Shown here piece after piece: positions 18,701 through 26,685 of a stretch of 40,355 nt of DNA. The stretch's first letter is position 1. Every line of letters begins with the position of its first letter. The DNA comes from a virus: positions 1 to 40,355 of IMG/VR virus record IMGVR_UViG_3300025897_000027, one strand, 5' to 3'. The position numbers were made by a program, and so were the translations under genes. Under the pieces are notes generated by a model. The model was not told the DNA's origin, made no database searches, and was given only the letters and a program-made list of their open reading frames with translations.

Positions 18701-21700
18701 CAAGAGTTTTTTAGATCAGGGCAAAACGCTAGGAATTTTATAAGAATACTACCACCTGAAAATGTTAGTAGCTCTTCAGCAACTATAGACGAACAAGGTG
18801 AGAATATAGATGTGTCTAGAGACGTATTAGGTAGAGCTTTAGGTTTAAATAATAAACTACTTAATTATTTTTATAATAAAACAAACAGAAGATCTAAAGG
18901 TAAATCATCTCAACCCACAGTGTGGGAGCTTAAAGAAGAATTTAAAAATCCTACATCAGAAATAGTAGACAAGTTTAAAACAGAGTTAGGTATAACACCA
19001 AGAGGTGAATTAAATCTATACGATAGAAACATAGGTCAATTATTGAAAGGTGCCGCTAAGTTACAAGGTCAAAATACAGCTAATGTTATTGCTCGTGATA
19101 AAGTAAAACAATCAACTGTAAAAACCGCTAAGCCAACTAAACAAATACTAGCTGACGTTGCTTCAAGTAAGTCTAGAGTTATGGCTGCAAAAGCTAAACC
19201 AAAATCTCCCAAACAATTGTCTAATGATATTAAAAAATCAACTAAACAAATTAGAGCTTTTGATAAGGTATCTGTAACAAAAGCAAGAGATGGAGGTAAA
19301 AAGGGTAGGGCATATAATAGAGACGCTAAGCTACCAGAAACTGTTAGAAGTTTTAAAGGTGAAACAATTATACAAGGTTTTAATAGAACTTTAAATAATT
19401 TTTCTGAAAGATTTCCGGGATACAACTCATACTTTAAAAATGCTTTGGTATTTGGTGAAACAAGATCTCCATATGGTAAAGTTGATAGGTTTAAACAAGG
19501 TGTTGTAAATAAAGGAAAACAAAAAGATATTCGTAGAACACCTATTACTAAAGATAGAAAAATAACTAATGCTTATGCCAAATCTATTTTTGAAACTGGC
19601 TACGTAGCGAAAGAAAAAGCTAAATTAAATGTGTTGAAGGATTTTTATTTAGCTGCAGAAGCTTATTTAAAAGATAATCCTAAAGATATTTGGGTGTTTG
19701 ATGAAATTACTTCTGCTGCAACTAATTCTCAAAATGCTCCTAACAGAGCTTTAGCACCAGCCCTTATAGTTCAAGTTGATTCTAATATGAAGCCTTTACA
19801 GGGTGTTAAAGGAATTGAAGAGCATACTGAGCCTCAAAACAACATAGGAACAATGTTAACACAGGCCGCAAAAGATGGTAATGTGAAACAAATCTGGCCT
19901 ATAGTAGAAGCATCTTACATGCAGGGTTGGATAGATTTAGATAATAACGATTTATTAGATGTGGACTTTAAAACATCTATGCCTGAAGCATATTACAAAG
20001 GTGTTGAGCTTTATTTAGATGGTAAGTTAAAATTAGACCAAGGTTTACTATCTACAATAAGGTTAAGTGAGGCTGGTATAGATTTATCTAGTATGATGTA
20101 TATACCTACTAAGCAAACCTTAGCTGAGTATTTTTTTGAAACAAACGAAGTTCCTGTAGAATTACAAAAAACTTTAATGAACGATTTATTCTCTGGTAAT
20201 AAAACATTGAGAGAAATAAAAGATGAAGCATTATTTAATAGAGATGTTACTAATAGAGAAAATGAAACATTTAAACCAGACGCTAAGAAAGTTGTAGTAA
20301 AAAATAACAAAGCAGATAAAGCTATGGCTAATGCTAGAAGTAGTATTAAGTATTCTAAAAACAAAAAGAAAGCTAGAGTATTTGATTTCGACGACACGCT
20401 AGCTCAGTCAAACAGCAAGGTTATAGTAAACATGCCCGATGGTACTAGCAGAAAAATATCTGCTACAGAGTTTGCAACAGAGGCTCAAGCTTTATTAGAC
20501 CAAGGTGCTGAGTTTGATTTTGTACAATTTAATAAAGTTATTGATGGTAAAAAAGGACCACTGTTTGAAGTCGCTAAAACAATACAAGATAAAAGAGGAT
20601 CTGAAGACTTGTTCATATTAACGGCAAGACCTCAAGCTGCAGCTTTAAATATTAAAGAGTTTTTAGAAGGACTAGGTCTTAGTATACCTTTAAAAAATAT
20701 AACAGGCTTAGCAGATGGAAGGCCAGAAGCAAAAGCAGATTGGTTTGTAGATAAATACGCTGAAGGTTATAATGATTTTTATTTCGCAGATGATGCTCTT
20801 AAAAATGTAAAAGCTGTTAAAAAAATATTTGATGTGCTTGATGTTAAATCTAGAGTACAACAAGCTAGAATTAAATTTGCTAAATCACTAGATAGTGAGT
20901 TTAATAAGATGATAGAAAGAAATAAAGGTGTTAAGGCTCAAGCAACTTTTTCTGATATAAATGCCAGAAGAAAAGGTCGTAAACAAAAAAAATACGCGTT
21001 TTTTATTCCACCATCTGCTGATGACTTTAGAGGTTTAACAATGTATACGTTCGCTGGTAAAGGTAAACAAGGTGAAGCTGATCAAGCATTTTTTGACAAA
21101 GCTCTTATAAAACCTTACATGAAAGGTATTAATGCTATGGAAATAGCTAAACAAAGAATAAGAAAAGACTATAGTGCTTTACTACAGTCACATCCTATTA
21201 TTAAGAAACAATTAAAGAAAAAGTTTCAAGGAACTAAATACACTTTAGATGAAGCTACTAGAATATATTTGTGGAGTAAAGAAGGTTTTGAAATACCTGG
21301 TTTATCTAAAACAGATCAAAAAGATATTGTAAAGAAATTTGGTAAAGATGTAGATCTTGTAGCATTTTCAGAAGGAGTAAAACTTATAACTAGATTAGAT
21401 CAATTTGTGGAGCCAACAGCTGCTTGGGACGGAACAACTATTATAGGTGATTTAAGTAGAGTTGGTAGAGATATAAACAGAGCTGAGTTTTTAAAAGAAT
21501 TTACAGATAATGTAGATGAAATATTTAGTGATAAAAACTTAAATAAAATTGAAGCTCTTTACGGTTTTAGAGTTAGAGAATCTTTAATTAATATTATAGA
21601 TAGAATGAAAACCGGTAGTAATAGATCAAGTGGTCAAGGCCGTATTGTTGCTAGGTGGAATAACTGGGTTAATAACTCTACTGGTGCTATAATGTTCTTT

Positions 21701-23140
21701 AACAGACGATCTGCTTTACTACAGTTAATGTCCTCTGTTAACTTTGTTAATTGGTCAGACAATAATCCTTTAAAAGCTGGAATAGCTTTTGCTAACCAAC
21801 CACAATATTGGGGTGATGTTGCTAAACTTTTTAATTCAGATAAATTAAAACAGAGAAGATCAGGTTTACAAAGTGATATACAAGAAGCTGAGATAGCTCA
21901 AGCGGCTAAGAACAACGGTATGGAGGGTGTTATTTCTTATATATTAAAAATAGGGTTTACACCTACACAGGTAGCAGATAGTATAGCTATAGCAACAGGT
22001 GGGGCTACGTTTTATAGAAATAGAATAAACACGTATAAAAAAGCTGGATATGAATTAGCTGAAGCAGAACAAAAAGCTTTTGATGATTTTAGTGCTATAT
22101 CAGATGAAACACAGCAATCAGCAGATCCAATGCTTATATCAGGTCAACAGTCTAGTGTGTTAGGTAGATTAGTATTAGCTTTTCAAAATACACCTATGCA
22201 ATATACTAGGCTTATGAAAAAAGCAGGTCAAGACTTGATAAACGGTAGAGGAGATAAAAGAACTAATATAAGTAAAATAGTTTATTATGGGTTTGTTCAA
22301 AACTTAATATTCTCTACTTTACAAAACGCTTTATTTGCTTTGATACCAGGATTTGAAGATGAAGAAGAGGATTATGCTACGGATAAAGATAGAGATAAAG
22401 CTATAGAGAAAAAATCTAAAAAATTAGATACTAAATTAGCTAGAGCTGGAAACAGTATGATTGATACAATTCTACGTGGATCTGGTTTAGCAGGAGCCGT
22501 TGTTTCCACAATAAAAAATGTATTAATGGAATACAAAAAACAACAAGGTGAATCAGAGTTTAATAGAGAAAATGCTCAAGTTTTAATTGCGGCTTTAAAT
22601 ATATCTCCACCAATTGGTAGTAAAATTAGAAAAATAAACAATTTTTTAACAACTCAAAAGTATGAAAAAGATGTATTAGCTGAAAGAGGTTTTGACGTAA
22701 TGATTGATGGAAAATTTCAATTAAGCCCAGCGTATGACATGCTTGGTGAATTAAGTTCTGCGACTTTAAATCTACCTTTAGACAGATTGTTTGATGAAGT
22801 AAACGCATTAACTGAAGCTTTAGACACACGTAATACTAATTACCAACGTATAGCTTTAGGTTTAGGTTGGAGACAGTGGGATGTAAACGCTAGATCAGAA
22901 GAACACGACTTAATAAAACTAGAAGGTAAAGCTAAAAGAAAAGAAGCTGGTAAAGAAAAAGCTAAAATAACTAGGCAAAAAAAGAAAATAGAAAAAGCTG
23001 ATTATTATAAATACAGGCAAGAAGCTTTTAAAACCATACCTATAAAAGTTGAAGATAGTTTAAGAAAAATAGAAAGAAGTACAGGCGTTATGACACCTAA
23101 GTTTAAACTAGAAAAATTAGTGGAAAAACACGGAATATGA
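15731..23140 (+). CDS. Giant polyvalent internal virion protein with zinc-metalloprotease and HAD domains
   Basis: At 2469 aa this is the largest gene here and occupies the place of T7 gp16. Residues 1-50 form a short domain (Tyr-Thr-Leu-Ala-Glu-Ile and Leu-Glu-Asp-Tyr-Leu patterns) common in marine phage internal proteins. Hydrophobic stretches lie near 245-275 and 377-400. HEFLH at 622-626 is an HExxH zinc-binding motif, suggesting a metallopeptidase. A HAD phosphatase unit follows: Asp1552-x-Asp1554-Asp-Thr (motif I), Thr1631 (motif II) and Phe-Ala-Asp1687-Asp1688 (motif IV). The last ~700 residues are helical, with a membrane-like stretch near 2183-2208, and resemble large polyvalent-protein-associated regions. 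Such proteins (Iyer and colleagues' polyvalent proteins) are ejected with DNA and act early in the host. Its stop overlaps the endolysin start (ATGA). Confidence 0.8.
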   Translation: MEEVYIIDGNEYTLAEIQDFASAAGLELEDYLSKNNISKKEIKNAEQDFQKGVVDNVDATVTPKAPEASETPSTMEQVLDVGSLGSSLANPILGISNLFRLAKKYDKGEEGDFSVTEELKDIPQRVWASTLSVGETLSNVPGWLNRLQFNIAKSFADEEFQEKFDEMSAQEQDDLVQNISSATAAATPGVGGFIPALGKPGREKAAELKASAEKWREDLEEYDKTIFQAFAQGQVIEGVTRTFAGAMETIPSIAQAMIPYVGIGSIVAGQAAQADAENIEKGEKLNTKNLIYSTIIGASEGLLEITTKKIGGKMFKDLAGKSKEYVKQTLKGVTLKLSKEAGSEGLSESATLTINKAADMLIMGDEKAFENYWLELADTFIIGAATGGGMSGTGTAGIIIRDAQANNSMRRSIEDSQYNSIFEAFDGTEITDDKIKLAENKFANRKLELELKQKVSSGDLTIEQANDIKINFRSTQGAVNIAKNLKIQGPLLKETVQLLEESSLLRAEIKKAGDNKALVDTQKKKLVEIENRLGQISAENQLAISTETITDLSKGVEGLTVFTVENAKEAETLSKDPKFDNVDKKAFGQQGFILQNKETGEQTIVINKEQSAKDLAVDVANHEFLHALLFKTLKNSKGTAINLGKELKTELFKIEGIENTEFAARLEQYKADPESVKMEEVLTLFSGAIQTGDIKFNQGFFTKVGDIIRRFLQNAGLKNIKFNEAKDVYNFIKDYNTSLEKGKLTKAQEKLFTERAQGDLVKREYKTKDDSTVKESKSFYDSLTPEELVQIKKSPSSQPSEISKADKALLNQFDLLALNALNYDTRKGDFKREDVLSAAREFLPGIVERFDPNTAKFSTFVDNNMRPKQQQIYEEVKGLSREADRLDSPEAKEIVAEETVVEEKPVVKETRINPLNFDKVNKAEVEAVVDIKTEEIPGLSFKEVSDRYAGKAASKIFNVPEAKITDPKKNLTYAKKIVNGIPEQSEAGNIQEFFRSGQNARNFIRILPPENVSSSSATIDEQGENIDVSRDVLGRALGLNNKLLNYFYNKTNRRSKGKSSQPTVWELKEEFKNPTSEIVDKFKTELGITPRGELNLYDRNIGQLLKGAAKLQGQNTANVIARDKVKQSTVKTAKPTKQILADVASSKSRVMAAKAKPKSPKQLSNDIKKSTKQIRAFDKVSVTKARDGGKKGRAYNRDAKLPETVRSFKGETIIQGFNRTLNNFSERFPGYNSYFKNALVFGETRSPYGKVDRFKQGVVNKGKQKDIRRTPITKDRKITNAYAKSIFETGYVAKEKAKLNVLKDFYLAAEAYLKDNPKDIWVFDEITSAATNSQNAPNRALAPALIVQVDSNMKPLQGVKGIEEHTEPQNNIGTMLTQAAKDGNVKQIWPIVEASYMQGWIDLDNNDLLDVDFKTSMPEAYYKGVELYLDGKLKLDQGLLSTIRLSEAGIDLSSMMYIPTKQTLAEYFFETNEVPVELQKTLMNDLFSGNKTLREIKDEALFNRDVTNRENETFKPDAKKVVVKNNKADKAMANARSSIKYSKNKKKARVFDFDDTLAQSNSKVIVNMPDGTSRKISATEFATEAQALLDQGAEFDFVQFNKVIDGKKGPLFEVAKTIQDKRGSEDLFILTARPQAAALNIKEFLEGLGLSIPLKNITGLADGRPEAKADWFVDKYAEGYNDFYFADDALKNVKAVKKIFDVLDVKSRVQQARIKFAKSLDSEFNKMIERNKGVKAQATFSDINARRKGRKQKKYAFFIPPSADDFRGLTMYTFAGKGKQGEADQAFFDKALIKPYMKGINAMEIAKQRIRKDYSALLQSHPIIKKQLKKKFQGTKYTLDEATRIYLWSKEGFEIPGLSKTDQKDIVKKFGKDVDLVAFSEGVKLITRLDQFVEPTAAWDGTTIIGDLSRVGRDINRAEFLKEFTDNVDEIFSDKNLNKIEALYGFRVRESLINIIDRMKTGSNRSSGQGRIVARWNNWVNNSTGAIMFFNRRSALLQLMSSVNFVNWSDNNPLKAGIAFANQPQYWGDVAKLFNSDKLKQRRSGLQSDIQEAEIAQAAKNNGMEGVISYILKIGFTPTQVADSIAIATGGATFYRNRINTYKKAGYELAEAEQKAFDDFSAISDETQQSADPMLISGQQSSVLGRLVLAFQNTPMQYTRLMKKAGQDLINGRGDKRTNISKIVYYGFVQNLIFSTLQNALFALIPGFEDEEEDYATDKDRDKAIEKKSKKLDTKLARAGNSMIDTILRGSGLAGAVVSTIKNVLMEYKKQQGESEFNRENAQVLIAALNISPPIGSKIRKINNFLTTQKYEKDVLAERGFDVMIDGKFQLSPAYDMLGELSSATLNLPLDRLFDEVNALTEALDTRNTNYQRIALGLGWRQWDVNARSEEHDLIKLEGKAKRKEAGKEKAKITRQKKKIEKADYYKYRQEAFKTIPIKVEDSLRKIERSTGVMTPKFKLEKLVEKHGI

Positions 23141-23595
23141 AAATAAGTAAACATATATCATATAATGAAGCTGTATATTCTAACACAGCTAAGCGTAGAC
23201 AGATAGATAACAAACCTAACACGGAACAAGTAGACGCGATGAAAACAATTGCTTTAAATATATTTGAACCATTAAGAAATTTTGTAGGTGGTCCAATAAA
23301 AATTTCAAGCATGTTTAGATCAGAGAAATTAAACAAAGCCATAGGAGGTTCGTCAACCTCACAACACGTGAAAGGTCAAGCAATGGATCTTGATGATACA
23401 TACGGTTATAAGACTAACGCAGAGATGTATAATTGGATAAAAAACAATTTAAATTTTGATCAACTGATATGGGAGTTTGGTACTGATTCAAACCCAGATT
23501 GGATACACGTATCTTATGTTAACGATAAGGATAACAGAAATAGATGTTTAAAAGCTTACAAAGAAAACAACAAAACAAAATACAAAATTATTTAA
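23137..23595 (+). CDS. Endolysin, peptidase M15-type (D-Ala carboxy/endopeptidase fold)
   Basis: This 152-aa protein has the zinc-site pattern of M15 peptidases: Ser-x-His77 in a Ser-Gln-His-x-x-Gly-x-Ala-x-Asp arrangement, Asp84 as the second ligand, and His124 in an Asp-Trp-Ile-His strand as the third. A catalytic acid just before His124 (Asp121) fits the family. Such enzymes cleave peptidoglycan stem peptides and release phage progeny. No signal peptide is present, so access to the periplasm would need a holin; the next gene, a small membrane protein, is a candidate. The ATGA overlap with the giant virion gene couples its translation. Alternatively it could be a virion-associated lysin, given its place next to the ejection genes. 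Confidence 0.85.
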   Translation: MKISKHISYNEAVYSNTAKRRQIDNKPNTEQVDAMKTIALNIFEPLRNFVGGPIKISSMFRSEKLNKAIGGSSTSQHVKGQAMDLDDTYGYKTNAEMYNWIKNNLNFDQLIWEFGTDSNPDWIHVSYVNDKDNRNRCLKAYKENNKTKYKII

Positions 23596-23622
23596 AACAC
23601 CAACACCTTATAAAAAATAAAT

Positions 23623-23907
23623 ATGGCTAACAAGATTTCAGAAAACACTGAGTTAACTTTAGATTTAAAGACATTAATAATTATAGTAAGCTTTGTCATA
23701 ACAGTGGCGGGCATGTGGTTTGCTATACAAGCGGATATTCAGTTAGCTAAAGAGCTACCCGAACCACCTGTAACTAGAACCGAGTATGATTTAAAAGATC
23801 AATTGATTAGGGAAACTATAATGAACACACAATCTAAGGTAGAAGAAAATAGTGATAAACTAGATAAAATAGATGAAAAATTATACGAAATAATAGAAAA
23901 AAAGTAA
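23623..23907 (+). CDS. Small membrane-anchored coiled-coil protein (holin or spanin candidate)
   Basis: This 94-aa protein has one strong transmembrane segment at about residues 17-38, followed by a Pro-rich linker (about 45-50) and a charged C-terminal coiled coil (about 55-94). It lies directly after the endolysin and 3 bases before a secreted protein. One N-terminal membrane anchor with a coiled-coil tail fits an inner-membrane spanin (Rz-type), and some phages use similar single-span proteins as pinholin-like holins. Sequence alone cannot decide between them. No lipobox is present. Confidence 0.6.
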   Translation: MANKISENTELTLDLKTLIIIVSFVITVAGMWFAIQADIQLAKELPEPPVTRTEYDLKDQLIRETIMNTQSKVEENSDKLDKIDEKLYEIIEKK

Positions 23908-23910
23908 ATC

Positions 23911-24249
23911 ATGAAAAATATCCTAACTTTAATAACAATACTTATAACAACTGTATGTTTCTCTCAAGAGTACACGTTGTTAGAAATAAACTCAGAGTGG
24001 AATTGGAGAAATTCAGCCAAAATAGATAAAGTTAAGGGTGTAAAACACCAGGTGGCGTACTTAGAAAAACAGTCTGATGATTTTAAAAAGAAAGTAAAAT
24101 CTGTTCCTTTAGTTATATTATATAGAGACAATAGTGCTATAATGCAGTGGACCGCTGATATAAGTTTTAAACTTATAATAACAGAAGAACAGATTAAAGC
24201 TGCAATAGAAAGATCTAATAAAATAGTAAGAAAAAAAACAAAAAATTAA
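23911..24249 (+). CDS. Secreted thioredoxin-fold-like protein without CxxC
   Basis: This 112-aa protein starts with a clear signal peptide (basic Met-Lys-Asn, hydrophobic residues 4-17, then Cys-Phe-Ser-Gln-Glu around the cleavage site). The mature part has a beta-alpha-beta order with a Val-Pro-Leu-Val-Ile-Leu-Tyr strand (about 64-71), where the proline follows the pattern of the cis-Pro strand of thioredoxin folds, but there is no CxxC redox pair. The lipobox is poor (Thr-Thr-Val-Cys), so it is probably not a lipoprotein. It sits in the lysis cassette between a membrane protein and basic proteins. It could be an outer-membrane-side lysis partner or an envelope-modifying protein; function is unknown. 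Confidence 0.6.
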   Translation: MKNILTLITILITTVCFSQEYTLLEINSEWNWRNSAKIDKVKGVKHQVAYLEKQSDDFKKKVKSVPLVILYRDNSAIMQWTADISFKLIITEEQIKAAIERSNKIVRKKTKN

Positions 24250-24260
24250 AAATTTAAGTA

Positions 24261-24449
24261 ATGTTAAAAAAAGGTGGATTTAAAAAAATAATATCAGAAA
24301 CACAAGGTAAAAAACAAGAAGAAGAAGGATTGTCTAGAAAAAAATCAAAAAAGAAAAATCCTTGTTGGAAAGGTTACGAGGCAATAGGCATGAAAAAGAA
24401 AGGTGGAAAAACTGTACCTAACTGTGTTCCAAAGAAAAAGAAAAAATAA
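24261..24449 (+). CDS. Small Lys-rich protein with a Cys-Trp-Lys-Gly-Tyr motif
   Basis: This 62-aa protein is about one third Lys. Its C-terminal half has the pattern Asn-Pro-Cys-Trp-x-Gly-Tyr, a Gly-Met-Lys-Lys-Lys-Gly-Gly turn and Pro-Asn-Cys-Val-Pro (Cys at about 35 and 56). I recall this element from the ends of many marine phage proteins. Strong basicity suggests nucleic-acid binding or a role in the virion. Its stop overlaps the next start (TAATG). Confidence 0.65.
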   Translation: MLKKGGFKKIISETQGKKQEEEGLSRKKSKKKNPCWKGYEAIGMKKKGGKTVPNCVPKKKKK

Positions 24450-24724
24450 TGTATACACAAAAAAACTCTCCATTTTCTAGGGTTAGAAAAACAACTAAAG
24501 GTAAGGGTCGTAACTTTCGTACTACAAAGGAAGGTGCGGGTATGACATCTGCTGGTGTTAAGAAATATAGAAAAGAAAACCCTGGAAGTAAATTAAAAAC
24601 AGCTGTAACAGGTAAAGTTAAACCAGGCAGTAAAGCCGCTAAAAGAAGAAAATCATTTTGTGCTAGATCTAAAGGTTGGACCGGTGAAAGAGGTAAGGCC
24701 GCTAGACGTAGATGGAAATGTTAA
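24449..24724 (+). CDS. Small basic DNA-binding-like protein
   Basis: This 91-aa protein is strongly basic, with a conserved-looking Gly-Lys-Gly-Arg-Asn-Phe-Arg-Thr-Thr stretch (about 18-26), a Gly-Ala-Gly-Met-Thr segment, a Lys-Ala-Ala-Lys-Arg-Arg-Lys-Ser-Phe-Cys stretch (about 63-71) and a C-terminal Arg-Arg-Arg-Trp-Lys-Cys. The same pattern occurs, from memory, in marine cyanophages and other marine phages, where it is unnamed. Composition suggests packaging with, or condensation of, DNA, and the late position suggests high expression in the late phase. No structural homologue is recognised. Start is fixed by the TAATG overlap with the upstream gene. Confidence 0.7.
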   Translation: MYTQKNSPFSRVRKTTKGKGRNFRTTKEGAGMTSAGVKKYRKENPGSKLKTAVTGKVKPGSKAAKRRKSFCARSKGWTGERGKAARRRWKC

Positions 24725-24728
24725 AATT

Positions 24729-24845
24729 ATGAAGAAAATAATAGACAAACTACAGTCATCGTGGAATAAGTTATTATATAAACTTATGTTTAAGAACTAT
24801 ATGGAAAAGTCTAAGGCTTCCAAGAAAAGAAAGGGACGAAAATAA
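24729..24845 (+). CDS. Very small basic protein (38 aa), last gene of the left arm
   Basis: A 38-aa frame starts at 24729, 4 bases after the previous stop, with a leader (TAAAATT before ATG) like that of other genes here. It encodes one amphipathic helix (about 1-24) followed by a Lys/Arg-rich tail. A longer version starting at 24660 would overlap the previous gene by 65 bases and is less likely. Function unknown. Confidence 0.45.
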   Translation: MKKIIDKLQSSWNKLLYKLMFKNYMEKSKASKKRKGRK

Positions 24846-24883
24846 AACTGGGCGTACCATACCCAAAAGTTCCTGTAACCAAG

Positions 24884-24913
24884 AAAGGGCCCTCATTACG
24901 AGAGCCCTTTTTT
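24884..24913 (+). terminator. Terminator between convergent arms
   Basis: Arms at 24884-24894 and 24900-24910 pair over 11 positions with one C-A mismatch around a 5-nt loop. On the + strand a run of six T (24908-24913) follows, giving a standard intrinsic terminator for the left arm. On the - strand the tail after the stem is TTTCTT, so it may also stop right-arm transcription beyond nrdA. Confidence 0.85.
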
Positions 24914-24986
24914 GATATGTATAGATTATTGAATTTTTTATACCTATTAGTTATTGTATGTATAAAAAAGTCATAACTTTTAGCCT

Positions 24987-26684
24987 TTAGCCATCACACG
25001 CTAAACAATCTTCACTCATTGCTTGTTGTGCTATATCTCCACGAAGCACTGATTCAGTTCTAGTATAGTACAAGGTTTTAACACCTTTTTTCCATGCATC
25101 AAAATGAACCTTATTAATCCACTTAGGTGTTGCTGAACTAGGAAAAGCTAGATTTAAACTAACTGATTGATCTATATACTGCTGTCTCAATCCTGCCTGT
25201 CTTATTAATTCTAATTGATTTATTTCTTTAAAAGTTTTAAACACTTCTTTCGTAGAGTCTTCTAAACCTTCTATGTCCTGAACAGAACCACCGTCTGCTA
25301 AAATTTTGTCCCATGTTTCTTTATTATTTATTTTAAGCTTTTTTAATTTTTTTTCTAATGTCGGGTTTTTCCTAATGAAAGTCCCCTTCGCACTCTGCTC
25401 TGTAAAAACATTCGCAGCCCACGGCTCAATACCAGGCGAAACATTTCCACTAAGCTTACTGTTGCTAACAGTAGGAGCAATAGCACGTAAATGAGTATTG
25501 CGCATACCAGTTCCAGCACACCACAAAGGTTCTCCATAAATTTCCGCCAAATCTCTAGAAGCCCTTTCGCTTTCAATTTTAATCTGACTAAAAATCTTCC
25601 TAGTTTCAAACTGAGATAATAACCCTTCGAAAGGTAATCCTTTCTCTTGTAAATAAGTATGCCATCCCAATACTCCCAAGCCCAACGCTCTTCCTTTTTG
25701 AGCTGAGCGTACTGAATTCTCGAAGCCTCGTAATCCTTTAGCTCTTTGTATAAACTCTTCCATGACTCCATCAAGGAAATATATACTGTCGTAAATAAGG
25801 TTTGTATTTTTCCATTCATCATATTTAGCTAAATTTAAAGATGATAAACAACATACAAAACTATGGTTTTCATCTGTGTGTAATGTTATTTCTGAACATA
25901 TGTTAGTCATATGTACCTTTAATCCATTTTCTTTATATGCTGCTGGATTTGCTTTGTTAACATTTCCCTTAAACATAATATACGGCTCTCCAGTTGCTTT
26001 TCGCTTTCTAAGTAATTTACCCCATCTAGCTCTAGCTTCTTTATCTCCTTGTTCAAGCTTACGCATAAATTTATCACCAACAATTGCGCACTGATGTAAG
26101 TTAAGCGACTGTCTGTTAACATCTCCTTTAGGTTCCCTGATTTCAAGCCACTCCTCGAAGTCATCATGTTCAATGTTGATATTAACTGAGGCAGCTCCAC
26201 GACGGACACTCCCTTGATTAGTCGCAAGAATTGTTGAGTCATATATCTTGCAGAAAGGTACGACTCCATCTGATGTTCCATTACCTGTTATTTTAGTGCC
26301 GGCGGGTCTAATCATATTAACTCCGATACCAACTCCACCGCCATGCTTAGCGAGTAGCATCATCTCTAAATTCTTTTGTCCTATATCCTGTATACTGTCA
26401 GCTACATCAATACCAAAACAACTAATAGGTAAGCCACGATCAGTCCCGGTATTAGACAATACAGGGCTAGCAAGGCAAAGCCAGCCATTCCAAATATAAT
26501 CAAAAAACGTTTCGGCCATTTCTGGTTTATATAACCTACGAGCAACTGTTTTAGCGACTCGTATGTATGCTTCTCTAGGTGTTTCTCCGTCAAATAAATA
26601 TCCCCCGGATATAGTCTTCTTGTATACGTCCGTATTACCCCACGCAGGGTAATCTTCTCCTTTTTTCCATTCATTGTTCCACAT
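24987..26684 (-). CDS. nrdA: Class I ribonucleotide reductase, large (alpha) subunit
   Basis: This enzyme reduces ribonucleoside diphosphates to deoxy forms for phage DNA synthesis. The 565-aa protein has the active-site pattern Asn261-x-Cys263-x-Glu265 (thiyl radical site), the redox Cys pair Cys89 (Pro-Ile-Ser-Cys-Phe-Gly) and Cys278 (Cys-Cys-Leu-Ser-Ser-Leu-Asn-Leu), the radical-transfer tyrosines Tyr539-Tyr540, and the C-terminal thioredoxin/glutaredoxin-reducible pair Cys560-x-x-Cys563. There is no N-terminal ATP-cone, so the enzyme should not be shut off by dATP. It is the last gene of the right arm; the matching nrdB lies about 1 kb upstream, separated by an oxygenase and two small genes. 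The start at 26684 is 1 base after the preceding stop. Confidence 0.95.
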   Translation of the reverse strand: MWNNEWKKGEDYPAWGNTDVYKKTISGGYLFDGETPREAYIRVAKTVARRLYKPEMAETFFDYIWNGWLCLASPVLSNTGTDRGLPISCFGIDVADSIQDIGQKNLEMMLLAKHGGGVGIGVNMIRPAGTKITGNGTSDGVVPFCKIYDSTILATNQGSVRRGAASVNINIEHDDFEEWLEIREPKGDVNRQSLNLHQCAIVGDKFMRKLEQGDKEARARWGKLLRKRKATGEPYIMFKGNVNKANPAAYKENGLKVHMTNICSEITLHTDENHSFVCCLSSLNLAKYDEWKNTNLIYDSIYFLDGVMEEFIQRAKGLRGFENSVRSAQKGRALGLGVLGWHTYLQEKGLPFEGLLSQFETRKIFSQIKIESERASRDLAEIYGEPLWCAGTGMRNTHLRAIAPTVSNSKLSGNVSPGIEPWAANVFTEQSAKGTFIRKNPTLEKKLKKLKINNKETWDKILADGGSVQDIEGLEDSTKEVFKTFKEINQLELIRQAGLRQQYIDQSVSLNLAFPSSATPKWINKVHFDAWKKGVKTLYYTRTESVLRGDIAQQAMSEDCLACDG

Positions 26685-26685
26685 A

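Noticed and set aside
23911-24249. Reading the secreted protein as a lipoprotein spanin
   Set aside because: The Cys after the hydrophobic segment lacks a proper lipobox and is followed by a typical Ser-Gln cleavage context.
25355-25822. Second - strand frame (155 aa) inside nrdA
   Set aside because: It lies wholly within nrdA in another frame; nrdA has all catalytic residues, and this frame has no recognisable motif.
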